Positions 1-9,500 of a stretch of 64,000 bases of DNA are shown here, piece by piece. This DNA is from JAJXSS01 sp964547135. Its GTDB lineage: Bacteria; Planctomycetota; Phycisphaerae; Phycisphaerales; Phycisphaeraceae. The translations under genes were made by a program, and so were the position numbers. Each line of letters begins with the position of its first letter. Positions within the stretch are counted from its first letter, which is position 1. Location of the stretch: assembly GCA_964547135.1 (NCBI GenBank), contig CAZJMK010000006.1:1-64000 (forward strand). Direction: 5' to 3'. The notes under the pieces are model-generated. The model was not told where the DNA came from. It did no database searches and was given only the letters and a program-made list of their open reading frames with translations.

Positions 1-48
1 GTGATATCATGAGGATCGGCTATTGCTACCTTATAGATGCAATGAAAC

Positions 49-130
49 ACTAGTGGCTAGTAGCTGGTGGCTTGGCAGAACAGAACGATGCACACGCTCT
101 TCCAAGCCCCTAGTTCCTAGCTACTAGCTC
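49..130. repeat. Family I palindrome
   Basis: CTAGTGGCTAGTAGCTGG at the left is mirrored by CCCTAGTTCCTAGCTACTAG at the right, around a core of about 35 bp. Related copies lie at 5038-5100, 18486-18510 and 59445-59530. It sits just past the stop of the corrinoid-protein gene. I see no gene in bases 1-150. Confidence 0.7.
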
Positions 131-150
131 CATTCATACTTTACCACTCT

Positions 151-777
151 TCACGCCGGCACCAGCGAGCGCACCAAATCCACCGCCGAGGCAGCGTCCG
201 CCGAGTAACCGTCGGCTCCGATCTGCTTGGCGAAGTCGGAGGTGATCGGCGCCCCACCGATGACCACCTTGGCGGGCACGCCTGCGGCCTTGAGTGCCTC
301 CACCGTCGTCTTCATCGCGGGCATGGTCGTCGTCAGCAGCGCTGACAAGCCCACCACCTGGGCATTGTGTTCCTTGGCCGCAGCCACGAATTTTTCCGGC
401 GGAACGTTGGTGCCCAAATCCACCACATTGATGTTCGCACCCTTCCACATCATCGCCACCAGGTTTTTGCCGATGTCGTGCAGGTCGCCCTGAACCGTGC
501 CGATGAGCGCCGTGAACGCAGGCTTGATGCCGGCCTTGATGAGCAGCGGCTCCAGCAGCATCATCGATTCCTTCATCGCTCGTGCCGCGATCAACACTTC
601 GGGCACGAAAATCTGATTGGCCTTGAACCGCCGACCGACATCGTCCATGCCGGTGACCAGCGCTTCCAAAATCGCCTTGGGGGCGGTGTTGGCATCAATT
701 GCAGCCTTGGTCAGTTTGGTGGCCTCGGCTCGGTTGCCCTTTTTGATCGCTTCGGTCAGATTCGCCAGTTCGCTCAT
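151..777 (-). CDS. Corrinoid (B12-binding) protein of a methyltransferase system
   Basis: A protein of 208 residues with the two-part fold of MtaC/MtbC-like corrinoid proteins. An N-terminal helical cap (about residues 1-85) is followed by a Rossmann-like cobalamin domain carrying the DxHxxG motif as GDLHDIGKN; the histidine is the lower cobalt ligand in this family. Such proteins carry a methyl group between a substrate methyltransferase and an acceptor in the cytoplasm. I chose the ATG at 777 because AGGGAGAG precedes it at good spacing and the family starts here. A GTG at 915 overlaps the upstream stop by four bases (GTGA) and would add 46 residues, but that extension does not look like the family. 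The partner methyltransferase is not in the window and may lie left of base 1. Confidence 0.9.
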   Translation of the reverse strand: MSELANLTEAIKKGNRAEATKLTKAAIDANTAPKAILEALVTGMDDVGRRFKANQIFVPEVLIAARAMKESMMLLEPLLIKAGIKPAFTALIGTVQGDLHDIGKNLVAMMWKGANINVVDLGTNVPPEKFVAAAKEHNAQVVGLSALLTTTMPAMKTTVEALKAAGVPAKVVIGGAPITSDFAKQIGADGYSADAASAVDLVRSLVPA

Positions 778-911
778 GATGCTCTCCCTAAAAGATTTTG
801 TGTGAAGTCGGGCACGCTCACCCGGTGCTTCCACCATGAATTGTTGATAAAGGTATCGCCCGGCAGAGCGTTTGTCTTGAATCAAAGTTGCAATCTTTGG
901 TAATTTGGTGC

Positions 912-2087
912 TCACCCTTGAGCCGGGCTGTTCTGCCGATCAAGCTGGGTTTTACGATATTCCTGCGGCGTCTGACCGAGCATTTTGCGGAACACCTTGG
1001 TGAAGTAACTTTGCTCGGCAAACCCTGATTCCAAGGCGATTTCCTTGAGCGACAAGGGCGAGCGCAACAGCAGTTCCGCCGCCCGATCGACACGCAGTTG
1101 ATTGAGTGCGACATTGAAATTCTGCCCGGTCTGTCGTTTGAACAATCGTGAGAAGTGGGCTGACGAAAGATGGGCCGCCCTGGCGACATCATCACGGGTG
1201 ATGTCACGGGCAAAATGCTTGCTCATGAACGCCACCGCCGCCGAAATCGATGCCTGTTGCGATTGCATGGGCGGGTCCTTGAGCGCATCCATCAACTCCT
1301 CCAGCCGATCATGCAACCATGGCGCCAGGGTCTCTTCGCTGTCGATGCGCGCCAGTTCCGACAGGTGTTTGTAGTTGTCGCCCAAAAGTTCCTGCGGCGC
1401 TCCGCCGGCTTCCACCGCCATGCGCGTCATGGTCACCACCAGTTCCATGAAAAATGATTTAATCACCTCCAGCCGATCCCCCGCATGATGGTGCATCGCC
1501 GCCAGTAACCGATTCAAAATCGACCGCGCCTGTTCACGATTGCCGCTGCGCACCGCCGCCAGTAACGCCGGCTCATCCAACAGGTACATCGCCCCAATGC
1601 CCCCGCGTGGTGCCTGCTTGAACGAGGCAATGCCCTCGGCGCGCATTTGTTCCAACCGATACTCCCGCCGTCGTTCCCGCAACAAGGCCGCATTGGTCAG
1701 GTTCGCCTCCTCCGCCAGTTTGCGCAAGGCGATGCACGCCGCATGGGTGTCAAAGGTGAGTTGGTCTTTGCGTTTGGCAAACAGTCGTCGTTCCGGAATC
1801 GTCGCCACCAAGCCGCCGAGCAGTTGATGGTTCACAAGCAACGGCACCGCCCATACCAGTAAATTGCCCACCGCCATTTGAGCCGTGGGTTCACCCCAGC
1901 GCATCGCCTCGACAATCGCCTGCCGCCGAGCCTCGCACAGTTCTGCTGCGTCGTCAGCCTTGGTTTTGGTCGCCGCATGCACAATCCGCCCCAGGACATC
2001 ACAGCCCACCATCGGCACACGAAACCGGCGCTGATACTCCCGCGCCAGAGCCATGAACGTGCGACGATCAATACCAATGCCGGTCAA
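912..2087 (-). CDS. AraC-family regulator with PocR-like sensor domain
   Basis: A protein of 391 residues. The N-terminal half (about 8-115) resembles the PocR ligand-sensing domain. A helical linker follows, and the last 100 residues form a double helix-turn-helix of the AraC/XylS type (DVARAAHLSSAHFSRLFKRQ, then LKEIALESGFAEQSYFTKVF). A TTG start at 2087 is preceded by GGGAG at seven bases. The gene ends directly before the corrinoid-protein gene on the same strand, so the two are probably one transcription unit. PocR domains are known from cobalamin-related propanediol regulators, which fits a role in controlling a corrinoid methyl-transfer pathway; that role is inference. Confidence 0.88.
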   Translation of the reverse strand: MTGIGIDRRTFMALAREYQRRFRVPMVGCDVLGRIVHAATKTKADDAAELCEARRQAIVEAMRWGEPTAQMAVGNLLVWAVPLLVNHQLLGGLVATIPERRLFAKRKDQLTFDTHAACIALRKLAEEANLTNAALLRERRREYRLEQMRAEGIASFKQAPRGGIGAMYLLDEPALLAAVRSGNREQARSILNRLLAAMHHHAGDRLEVIKSFFMELVVTMTRMAVEAGGAPQELLGDNYKHLSELARIDSEETLAPWLHDRLEELMDALKDPPMQSQQASISAAVAFMSKHFARDITRDDVARAAHLSSAHFSRLFKRQTGQNFNVALNQLRVDRAAELLLRSPLSLKEIALESGFAEQSYFTKVFRKMLGQTPQEYRKTQLDRQNSPAQG

Positions 2088-2290
2088 AGGACGACTCCCG
2101 TTCGATCACCTGGTTGCCATTGATGCCGACAGACGTAATCCTTCACGGCACTCACTGTCGAATACTCTACCGACACTCGGCCACTTGACCACTTCGTTTT
2201 TAACCAAGCCCATTGCCACGATGCCACCTACACTTTCGCACCCGGCTTCCGGGAAGCGGATTGGCCGGGTTAGAAGTGAGAAGTGCGCTC
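2088..2290. other. Divergent intergenic region with one B array
   Basis: This spacer separates the divergently transcribed regulator and reductase genes. It contains a short family B array (two octamers plus, 2171-2195). I see no convincing promoter in it. Confidence 0.4.
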
Positions 2291-3112
2291 ATGAGTGATG
2301 CTTACAACGCGACGTTACTGGAACGGATCGACCTGACCCCTGCGCTGGCGGTGGTGAAAATTCGCCCGGACAGTGGCGAGTTGCCGGGGTTCAAAGCCGG
2401 GCAATTTTGCACGTTGGGTTTGCCTGCACCCCTGCCGCCGGAGTCGGGTACGGTGCATGCGAACGACGGGCCGGGGTCGCATCGTGATCGGCCCAAGCTG
2501 GTGCGCCGGGCGTATTCGATTGCCTCACCGCCCAAGTGGCGCGATCACCTTGAGCTTTACATCGTGCTGGTGCAGGAAGGGCGATTGACACCCCGTTTGT
2601 GGACGGTTGATCAGGGTGGCCGCCTGTTTTTGGACCCCAAAATCCGTGGCGAGTTCACGCTCGACCCGGTGCCCAACGACGCCGACGTGGTCACCATCAG
2701 CACCGGCACAGGCATCGCCCCGTTCATGAGCATGTTGCGCGAATATCAGGGGCAGAACCGCTGGCGAAGGTTTGTCATCATTCATGGGGTGCGCGAAGCC
2801 TGTGACCTGGGTTACCGTGATCAGATCGAATCGCTCATGAAAACCGACCCGACGGTGAAATACATTCCGGTGGTGTCGCGTCAGCCTGAGTCATCGGGGT
2901 GGCACGGGCTGCACGGTCGGGTGCAGGCAGCCCTGGTGCCGGAGGTTTATGAAAAATATGTCGGTGCGAAACTGGAAGCGGCGCACAGCCATGTGCTGTT
3001 GTGCGGCAACCCGGACATGATCAAGTCCGTGCAGGCCGACCTGTCGCAACAGGGCTTTGTCACCGCCACCAAAGACACCCCCGGCAACGTGCATTTTGAA
3101 AGATATTGGTGA
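2291..3112 (+). CDS. fpr: Ferredoxin/flavodoxin-NADP+ reductase
   Basis: A protein of 273 residues of the single-chain FAD/NAD(P) oxidoreductase family. The FAD domain contains the RxYS signature as RRAYSIASPP near residue 80, and GQF earlier in the barrel. The NADP domain has TGTGIAPF near residue 140, and the chain ends in an aromatic residue (FERYW), as in bacterial Fpr, where the C-terminal aromatic stacks on the flavin. It moves electrons between NADPH and ferredoxin or flavodoxin in the cytoplasm. The start is the ATG at 2291; the open frame continues upstream but without similarity. The partner could be the corrinoid reductive-activation system to the left, but that is a guess. Confidence 0.88.
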   Translation: MSDAYNATLLERIDLTPALAVVKIRPDSGELPGFKAGQFCTLGLPAPLPPESGTVHANDGPGSHRDRPKLVRRAYSIASPPKWRDHLELYIVLVQEGRLTPRLWTVDQGGRLFLDPKIRGEFTLDPVPNDADVVTISTGTGIAPFMSMLREYQGQNRWRRFVIIHGVREACDLGYRDQIESLMKTDPTVKYIPVVSRQPESSGWHGLHGRVQAALVPEVYEKYVGAKLEAAHSHVLLCGNPDMIKSVQADLSQQGFVTATKDTPGNVHFERYW

Positions 3113-3115
3113 GGG

Positions 3116-3315
3116 GATATTTCGGATTTCGAATTTCGGATTTATCAAGCCAAGAACGAGGCTGGCAAGCCGAGGGCTTGGGTATTCTGCGTCGTTAATC
3201 GGTGAGTCAGTGAATCGGTTACTCGGACAGAATAGTCTTTGCTCTGACCGATTAACCGACTCACCGACCAACCGATCAACCACTTCAGCCAGACGCGATC
3301 AATCGCGGCGCTAAG
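3116..3315. repeat. Composite repeat, modules F-E-D-C
   Basis: Directly after the reductase stop come an F array (3118-3146), E (3148-3192), D (3196-3283, both arms built of 8-bp units) and C (3292-3315). This is the module order seen at five other loci. No coding content. Confidence 0.8.
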
Positions 3316-3345
3316 CAGAACATTGATGCCGAGGGCTGCACAACT

Positions 3346-3546
3346 TCAGCGTACTTCGATGACTTGCTTGCGTGTTGAATCGTACACGCAGACCTTGCCG
3401 GGCTGGTCATTCTGTTTAGCGAGTTTGTGGGCGCCGTCGCAGAAGGGCAGGTTTTGCGACAGGCCGCACATGCAAACCCAGACGCTTTTTTCCTGCGGTT
3501 TGATTTCCATCGGGCCGACGGCTTCGTGCTGTACCAGGCGTGCCAT
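3346..3546 (-). CDS. CDGSH-type iron-sulfur protein
   Basis: A 66-residue protein with the complete CDGSH signature: CMCGLSQNLPFCDGAH supplies three cysteines and one histidine that hold a [2Fe-2S] cluster in this family. It matches the short bacterial stand-alone form and has no membrane anchor. AAGGAG lies six bases before the ATG. Its role is probably small-scale electron or cluster transfer; the exact partner is unknown. It is followed on the same strand by nothing, and the symporter gene ends 31 bases downstream. Confidence 0.9.
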   Translation of the reverse strand: MARLVQHEAVGPMEIKPQEKSVWVCMCGLSQNLPFCDGAHKLAKQNDQPGKVCVYDSTRKQVIEVR

Positions 3547-3577
3547 GGTGAACTCCTTGTTCTATCGCTGTGTGATG

Positions 3578-4921
3578 TTAGGCCTTGTCGGCAACGGTAG
3601 GCGTGGCGGGATCATCCGGTAACAAACGACTGATGATTTTCGCACCGACCAGATCGTCCCACACGTTCACGGTCGTTCGGCACATATCCAAAAATCGGTC
3701 CACGCCCAGAATGATGCCCACGGCGGCGATGGGCAGTCGATCATCACCGGTCAGCCCCAGCGAATTGTTCACCGCTTCGACCACCAACACCATGGTCACC
3801 AGCCCGGCACTGGGGATGCCCGCAGCGCCCACGGCTGCGAGCGTGGCGGTGATGACGACGATGGCCAGTTCCACCGGGCCGAGCGTGATGCCGTAGCATT
3901 GAAAAAGAAAGACCACGGCCACGGCTTCGTACAGCGCTGTGCCGTTCATGTTGACCGTCGCACCCAGCGGAATGACAAACCCGGCTGCTTTGCGTGACAC
4001 GCCGCCAAAGCGCGTGGCCACGTCGAGCGACACGGGCAGCGTGGCACTGCTGCTGGAAGTGCCAAAGGCGGTGAGCAGCGCCCCGCGCACCTGATGCAAA
4101 TAGCGATACGGGTTGGTGCGTCCCAAAATCCATAAGGCAAGGGTCATGATGATCAGGGCTTGAATGAGCAGGCCGGCCAGCACGGTGATGACGTACCAGG
4201 CCAGTGGGCCGACCAGTTGCATCAGGCCGACGCGACAAACCGTCGCAGCGACGAGGGCGAACACACCGATGGGCGCCAGCCAGAGAATGGCATCGACGAG
4301 TTTCATGATCGCCAGGTAAATGCCTTCGACGACATCGAGCACCGGTTGTGCCTTGGCGCCGACGAGTGTGAACATGACGCCCATGACCAGGGAAAACGCG
4401 ATCACCGGCAGCACCTGTCCGTCGGCTGCGGCACCGATGGGGTTGCTCGGTATCAACTGTCCGGTGATGTTTTCGACAGCACCCCACAAGCCTTTGCCCG
4501 CGGCGGTCTGTGTGCGTGAGCGAATGGTGTCCTGCCCCTCGTACATTTGTTCGCCGGCGGAGCGAATTTCGGCGCCCATGCCCGCACCGGGTTGCAACAT
4601 CGTCACCAGGGTCACCCCGACGGCACAGGCGATGATCATGCCCGCGAAATAGTAGAGCATGGTCAGCGAACCGATTTTTCCAAGTCGGCGGACATCACCG
4701 ATGGAACTGACACCCATGACCACGGAGGTGGCGACCAATGGCAGCACGACCATCATCAGCAGGCCGATGAAAAAAGTGCGCCCGATGAATTCGAAGGTGT
4801 GAATCCATCCGCCGGGGACGTTGCCACCGTGGGCCTGGTAAATGAATTGGCCGGTCAAGGCCCCCAGTATCAGCCCGGCGACGATGCCTGTGGTGACGAG
4901 GGTGTTTTTGTTCCAGGTCAT
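3578..4921 (-). CDS. Dicarboxylate/amino acid:cation symporter
   Basis: A protein of 447 residues of the DAACS (GltP/DctA) family with many hydrophobic segments. The serine-rich re-entrant loop is present (GTSSSSATLPVS), as are the TM7 motif NMNGTALYE and the second hairpin AGIPSAGLVTM, with DRFLDMCRTTVNVWDD in TM8. The NMNGT and RTTVNV motifs form the cation and substrate sites in GltPh and relatives. An insertion of about 60 residues near position 110 (MGAEIRSAGEQMYEGQ and on) enlarges the loop between helices 3 and 4. I chose the ATG at 4921 with GGAGA upstream. An open extension to 5155 is translated repeat O and is not coding. Substrate (glutamate, aspartate or C4-dicarboxylate) cannot be told. 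Confidence 0.92.
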   Translation of the reverse strand: MTWNKNTLVTTGIVAGLILGALTGQFIYQAHGGNVPGGWIHTFEFIGRTFFIGLLMMVVLPLVATSVVMGVSSIGDVRRLGKIGSLTMLYYFAGMIIACAVGVTLVTMLQPGAGMGAEIRSAGEQMYEGQDTIRSRTQTAAGKGLWGAVENITGQLIPSNPIGAAADGQVLPVIAFSLVMGVMFTLVGAKAQPVLDVVEGIYLAIMKLVDAILWLAPIGVFALVAATVCRVGLMQLVGPLAWYVITVLAGLLIQALIIMTLALWILGRTNPYRYLHQVRGALLTAFGTSSSSATLPVSLDVATRFGGVSRKAAGFVIPLGATVNMNGTALYEAVAVVFLFQCYGITLGPVELAIVVITATLAAVGAAGIPSAGLVTMVLVVEAVNNSLGLTGDDRLPIAAVGIILGVDRFLDMCRTTVNVWDDLVGAKIISRLLPDDPATPTVADKA

Positions 4922-4989
4922 GCCAAGGTCTCCGCGTGTTGATTCGCTTGTACCCGACGAGTGCTGTTTAGGGGGCATCATGAAGCAGC

Positions 4990-5160
4990 CGATTTTCAAC
5001 ACCGAGTTCACGGAGGTCACAGAGCAGGCCAAGCATGTGGCTGGGGGCTGGTGGCTTGGGGCTGGGCAGATTGCTTTGCCCGATCCCTTGTTCCCGGCTC
5101 GCAACTTCTCTGCGCTCTCTGTGTCCTCTGTGTTGAAATCTTTTCGTGGCCGCACGACAC
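4990..5160. repeat. O-I-I'-O' nested palindrome between divergent genes
   Basis: TTCAACACCGAGTTCACGGA (4995 on) is mirrored by CTCTGTGTCCTCTGTGTTGA (5118-5136), enclosing an imperfect family I palindrome. The element fills most of the space between the symporter and hemC starts and could form a very long cruciform. Confidence 0.7.
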
Positions 5161-5210
5161 AACAAACCGCACGGAATCGTTATAGTAAGTTCCCCCTTGG
5201 GAGTCACGCT

Positions 5211-6194
5211 TTGCGGAAAAGTAATCGACCTTTGATTCTGGCTTCACGCACCAGCCGTCTGGCACGGATTCAAACCGAAACCGTGGCCCGAATGCTGGCG
5301 CAGAGTGATCCGTCATTGCGCATTGAGTTTCGCTGGATCGAATCGGAAGCCGACCAGAAGCCCGACCTGCCGTTGTCGAGTGCCGGGGGCAAGGGTTTGT
5401 TTGTCCGTCGGGTGGAAAAAATGCTGTTGGATCATGAAGCCGACCTTGCGGTACACAGTTTGAAGGACCTGCCGGTGGCAGCAGCGCCGGAGTTGAACAT
5501 TGCCGCGATACCACGCCGGGCGGATGTGCGTGATGTGCTGATATCGTCAGCGGGGTATCCGTCGATTCACCAGTTGCCGCAGGGGGCGAAAATCGGCACC
5601 GCCAGTGCAAGGCGTAAAGCGCAGTTGCTGGCCTTGCGGCCTGATTTGGTGGTTGAGTTGTTGCGCGGCAATGTCGATACACGTCTGCGAGCAGCATTGG
5701 ACGAAAAACGTTTTGATGCGATTGTGCTGGCTCATGCGGGTTTGCAGCGCTTGGGGCTGATGCCTGCTGCACCGCAGGCGGTGGTGTTGGATGTCAATGA
5801 CATGCTTCCCCCCGCTGGGCAGGGTGCATTGGCACTGCAATGTCGCACGGGCGATCATGTGACGCTGCGACGCTGTTTGCCGCTGAATCATGCGGTGAGT
5901 GCGACGTTGGTGCATGCCGAGCGACAAGTCGTGGCCGGTTTGGGCGGCGATTGCCATTCGGCCATGGGCGTGCTGGCAGAGTGGGTGACGGCGGAAGAAG
6001 CGAATCAGCCGACGACTTCACGACAGGATCACGGCCAGCCCTGGGTGCGATTGCGGGTGCGGGTGCTGTCGGCAGAAGGTCGTGAAAAAGTGGAAAGCGA
6101 TGACCAAACCCCCGCCCGTCATGTGGGCAAGTTCATCAAACGGGTGGTGAAGGATTTGCAGGCACGCGGTGCCGGTCGGTTGATGGGAACCTGA
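5211..6194 (+). CDS. hemC: Hydroxymethylbilane synthase (porphobilinogen deaminase)
   Basis: A protein of 327 residues that polymerises four porphobilinogen units to hydroxymethylbilane in tetrapyrrole synthesis. Family hallmarks are SRTSRLARIQT, GGKGLFVRRVE, DLAVHSLKDLPV, the catalytic-Asp/Arg region SSAGGKGLF and GTASARRKAQL, and the cofactor loop GLGGDCHSAMG, whose cysteine carries the dipyrromethane primer. The loop has one residue more than the usual LEGGCQVPIG. The start is a TTG at 5211 with TTGGGAG upstream; no ATG fits. It stands alone, with no other hem gene nearby, although the adjacent corrinoid system also depends on tetrapyrrole chemistry. Confidence 0.93.
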   Translation: MRKSNRPLILASRTSRLARIQTETVARMLAQSDPSLRIEFRWIESEADQKPDLPLSSAGGKGLFVRRVEKMLLDHEADLAVHSLKDLPVAAAPELNIAAIPRRADVRDVLISSAGYPSIHQLPQGAKIGTASARRKAQLLALRPDLVVELLRGNVDTRLRAALDEKRFDAIVLAHAGLQRLGLMPAAPQAVVLDVNDMLPPAGQGALALQCRTGDHVTLRRCLPLNHAVSATLVHAERQVVAGLGGDCHSAMGVLAEWVTAEEANQPTTSRQDHGQPWVRLRVRVLSAEGREKVESDDQTPARHVGKFIKRVVKDLQARGAGRLMGT

Positions 6195-6250
6195 GCTGGA
6201 ACCAAGCCAAAAACGAGGCTGGGTTACAAAGTGGCCAATACACACCAACA

Positions 6251-6333
6251 TGACGCCGGGGGCTTCAGCCCCGGATCAATTTCAAAATCAAGATGAATGA
6301 CAAAACCATCCGGCCCCCAAGGGCACGGCGTCA
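6251..6333. repeat. Family A hairpin
   Basis: TGACGCCGGGGGCTTCAGCC at the left and GGCCCCCAAGGGCACGGCGT at the right pair around an AT-rich core. It is one of about ten copies in the window. Confidence 0.85.
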
Positions 6334-6352
6334 TGTCCGCTCACCCGCTCAA

Positions 6353-6558
6353 TCCGAAATCCGAAATCCGAAATCCGAAATCCGAAATCCGAAATCCGAA
6401 ATCCGNNNNNNNNNNNNNNNNNNNNNNNNNNNNNNNNNNNNNNNNNNNNNNNNNNNNNNNNNNNNNNNNNNNNNNNNNNNNNNNNNNNNNNNNNNNNNNN
6501 NNNNNCGAAATCCGAAATCCGAAATCCGAAATCCGAAATCCGAAATCCGAAATCCGAA
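6353..6558. repeat. Heptamer (TCCGAAA)n array holding a scaffold gap
   Basis: Perfect 7-bp units TCCGAAA run from 6353 to 6405, then 100 N (6406-6505), then the same units to 6558. The array is the family F unit in long form. The gap length of exactly 100 is the conventional placeholder, so the real array length is unknown. It ends nine bases from the hrpA stop codon. Confidence 0.95.
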
Positions 6559-6566
6559 ATTATATT

Positions 6567-9500
6567 CTACCCCCGTTCCACCATCTCCCACTTTTTACGT
6601 AACCGTTCCATCGACATCGGTATCGCCGTCTTCAACTCCTGCGCAAACAGCGCCACCCGGCACTCCTCCACCCACCAGCGAAACTCCATCAACCCCTCAT
6701 TCACCATTCCCCGGCCTTGAACCTCCCGCAGGCTCTGCAAACACACCTGCCACCACGGCTGCAACTGATCCATCCCCTGCACATCACGCCCCAATCCCCC
6801 CGCACCCAGCTTGCGCAGACGAACCGTCATCCCCTGTAAATATCGCGGCAGGTGATACCGCCAGCGACTGGGTGTCCGCCTGATAAAACCCTCCGGCAGC
6901 AATTGCCGATATTGCTCCTCCAAATCATGCACGCTCGGCCCCCATGCCGCCTTGATCGGTTTACTTTTCTCCAACGCCAGCGCCCACGCCTGCCGCGCTG
7001 CCAATGTCGCATACACCAATTGCATCAGTCGTTTCAAACCCGGTTCCATCGCCACCCACCCCGACCGCAAACGCACTTTATATTCCTCATGCGTGCGCAC
7101 CACCCCGCCCCCCGGCTGATTCTCCAACATCACTTCCTCCACCAACGCCAGCAGCAAATCTTCTTTCAACACTTCCGCTGCCCCCAACGGCGCAAACATC
7201 ACAGCCAACTGCTGCCAGGTTGGGTCCATCTGCTGACGCAGCAGTCGTTCCAGGTCGCTTTGCAACTCGAAGTAAAACAAGCGACGCACCCCGGCATGAA
7301 TCGCCTGTTCCGCCTGTGCCTTGGTCGGCAGCAAACGCAAACTCACCGACCTGCCCGCATCCAGCACCGCCGGGTAAGCCTTGACCTCACTCAACCCGCA
7401 ACGCACTGCAACGCTTTCCGCCAAATCGCCAAAGTCCCAGCGCCTGATGCCGTCGCGTTGATATTCCCTGCCCGCCAGTTGCAGCAAACTCGCTGCTGCG
7501 CGATCGCCCCAGCGCTGCTGCAACCCTTGCAAATCTCTGCCTGCTTCCAAAAATCGACCCTGCTCATCCACCACCTGATAGCGCATCACCAAATGCCCCG
7601 GCAGCTTCACCTCCGCCAGCACCTCCGCCGGCACACGCACCCCCGTCATTTCCTCCAACCATCCGCTCACCAGCACCGCCAATGACTTGTCATGGTGCTC
7701 ATGCCCCAACATTCGTAAGCGCTCCACGCACCCCTGCACATACGGGGGCACCGGCACAAAACTCGTCCGCCAGGTTTTCGGCAAACCCCTGATCAACGCC
7801 TCCACCTTCTCGCCCCACAGCCCCGGCACCAATCGATCCATCGCCCCACCACCGCTGGGCAATTGAGCCAAGGTGACCAGCGGTACGATCACCGTCACAC
7901 CATCGGCCTGGTCTCCCAAATCATGCCGATAATCGAGCGCCAATTTCAGCCCACCCAGTTCCAATACCTCCGGGTACAGGGCCTCATCCAACGGCGTTGC
8001 CGGGTCAAGTAAAACCTCGGGCAAACCCATGTACAGCAGCCGGGGTTGCGTGCGTTCGATCTTTTGCCGCCAGGTTTCAAACGCCTGGCCGGAATAAACA
8101 TCGCCCGGTATGCGCTGCTGATAAAACGCAAATCGCTTTTCGTCCCCCGCCAGCACCGGCTTGCGCAGCTTGTGTTCCCACCGCTTCACCCACTGCACCA
8201 GTTCACGATTGTGTTGGAGGAACGGGGCATCACTCTGATATTTGCCCTCGACCAATCCCTGATGAATGAACACTTCGCGCGAAGCCTGCGGGTTGACCTT
8301 GCCAAAGGGAACCTGCCTGCCCGGCTCGACCACCAGTCCATGCAGCATCACCTTTTCAAACCCCAACACTCTTGCACTGCGCTGGTCCCAAAACGGCTTG
8401 AAATAATCACGGCCCACCAAATGCCTGGCCAGCTTTTCAATCCAGGTGGGTCGTACCGGGGCCACCGTCCGCGCATAAAGTTTGCTCGTCTGCACGATTT
8501 CCCCAGCCATGATCCATGTCGCCGGCTTCTGCCCATACAGCGTCGAACCCGGATGAATGCGAAACCTTGTTCCCCTCGGCCCCACATAATCCCCGTCCTC
8601 CGTCCGCAACCCCACATTGGCGAGCAAGCCCGTGAGCAACGCGCGATGAATGGCATCGGGGAATGAAGTGGTCGAGTGGTCAAGTGGTCGTGTGGTCGAG
8701 TGACCTGTTGATTTCAATTTTGATTGGCTGTTAGCGCCGCGACTTGTCGCGTCTTCTTCCGTCAATTGGGCACTTCTATTGCCTTTCACTTGGCCACTTG
8801 ACCACTTGGCCACTCGACCACTTTCTTCTTCCATCACCCCCTTCAACTCCGCATGCACATCCACCCATTCGCGCATGCGCACGAACGACAAAAACTTGCC
8901 ATGACACCATTCCCGCAATTTGGCGCGGGACAGGTGGGCTGCCTTCTGGTGATAGGCCTCCCACAATTTCAGCCAGGTGAAAAAATCGGACGATTCATGT
9001 TTGAAAGTACCATGCGCCCGGTCGGCTGCGTCCTGCTGATCCATCGGGCGATCACGGGGGTCCTGCACCGACAGCGCCGCAGCAATCACCAGCACTTGCT
9101 GCAAACAACCCTCCTCCAAACCTGCCACGATCATCCGTCCGATGCGCGGGTCCACCGGCAGACGCGCCAGTTGCCTGCCGATGACCGACAACTCGTTTTT
9201 CGCATCCAACGCCCCCAACTCAATGAGGGTTTGATATCCGTCCTGAATCATGCGAAACGAGGGTGCTTCCAAAAACGCAAACTGCTCCGGCTCCCCCAAC
9301 CCCAATTGCTTCATCTGCAAAATCACACGCGCCAGGTTGGTGCGCAGAATCTCCGGCTGAGTGAACGCAGGCCGTGAAAAAAAATCAGCTTCGTCATACA
9401 AGCGCACACATACACCCGGCGCCACGCGACCGCAGCGACCCTTGCGCTGGTCCGCCGAGGCCTGGGCAATGGGTTCAATCGGCAATCGTTGCACCTTGGT

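Noticed and set aside
778..915. GTG start at 915 for the corrinoid protein, coupled to the regulator stop
   Set aside because: The overlap is attractive, but the added residues are unlike the family, and the ATG at 777 has a much better ribosome site.
6353..6558. Regular repeats that might suggest a CRISPR array
   Set aside because: The units are 7 bp and touch each other without spacers, and there are no cas genes. It is a simple tandem array.
6852..7685. Long open frame antisense to hrpA
   Set aside because: Its codons are the complement of conserved helicase sequence and its product is a P/H/R/Q-rich chain without any domain. Similar antisense frames opposite the VWA, typA and symporter genes were left out for the same reason.
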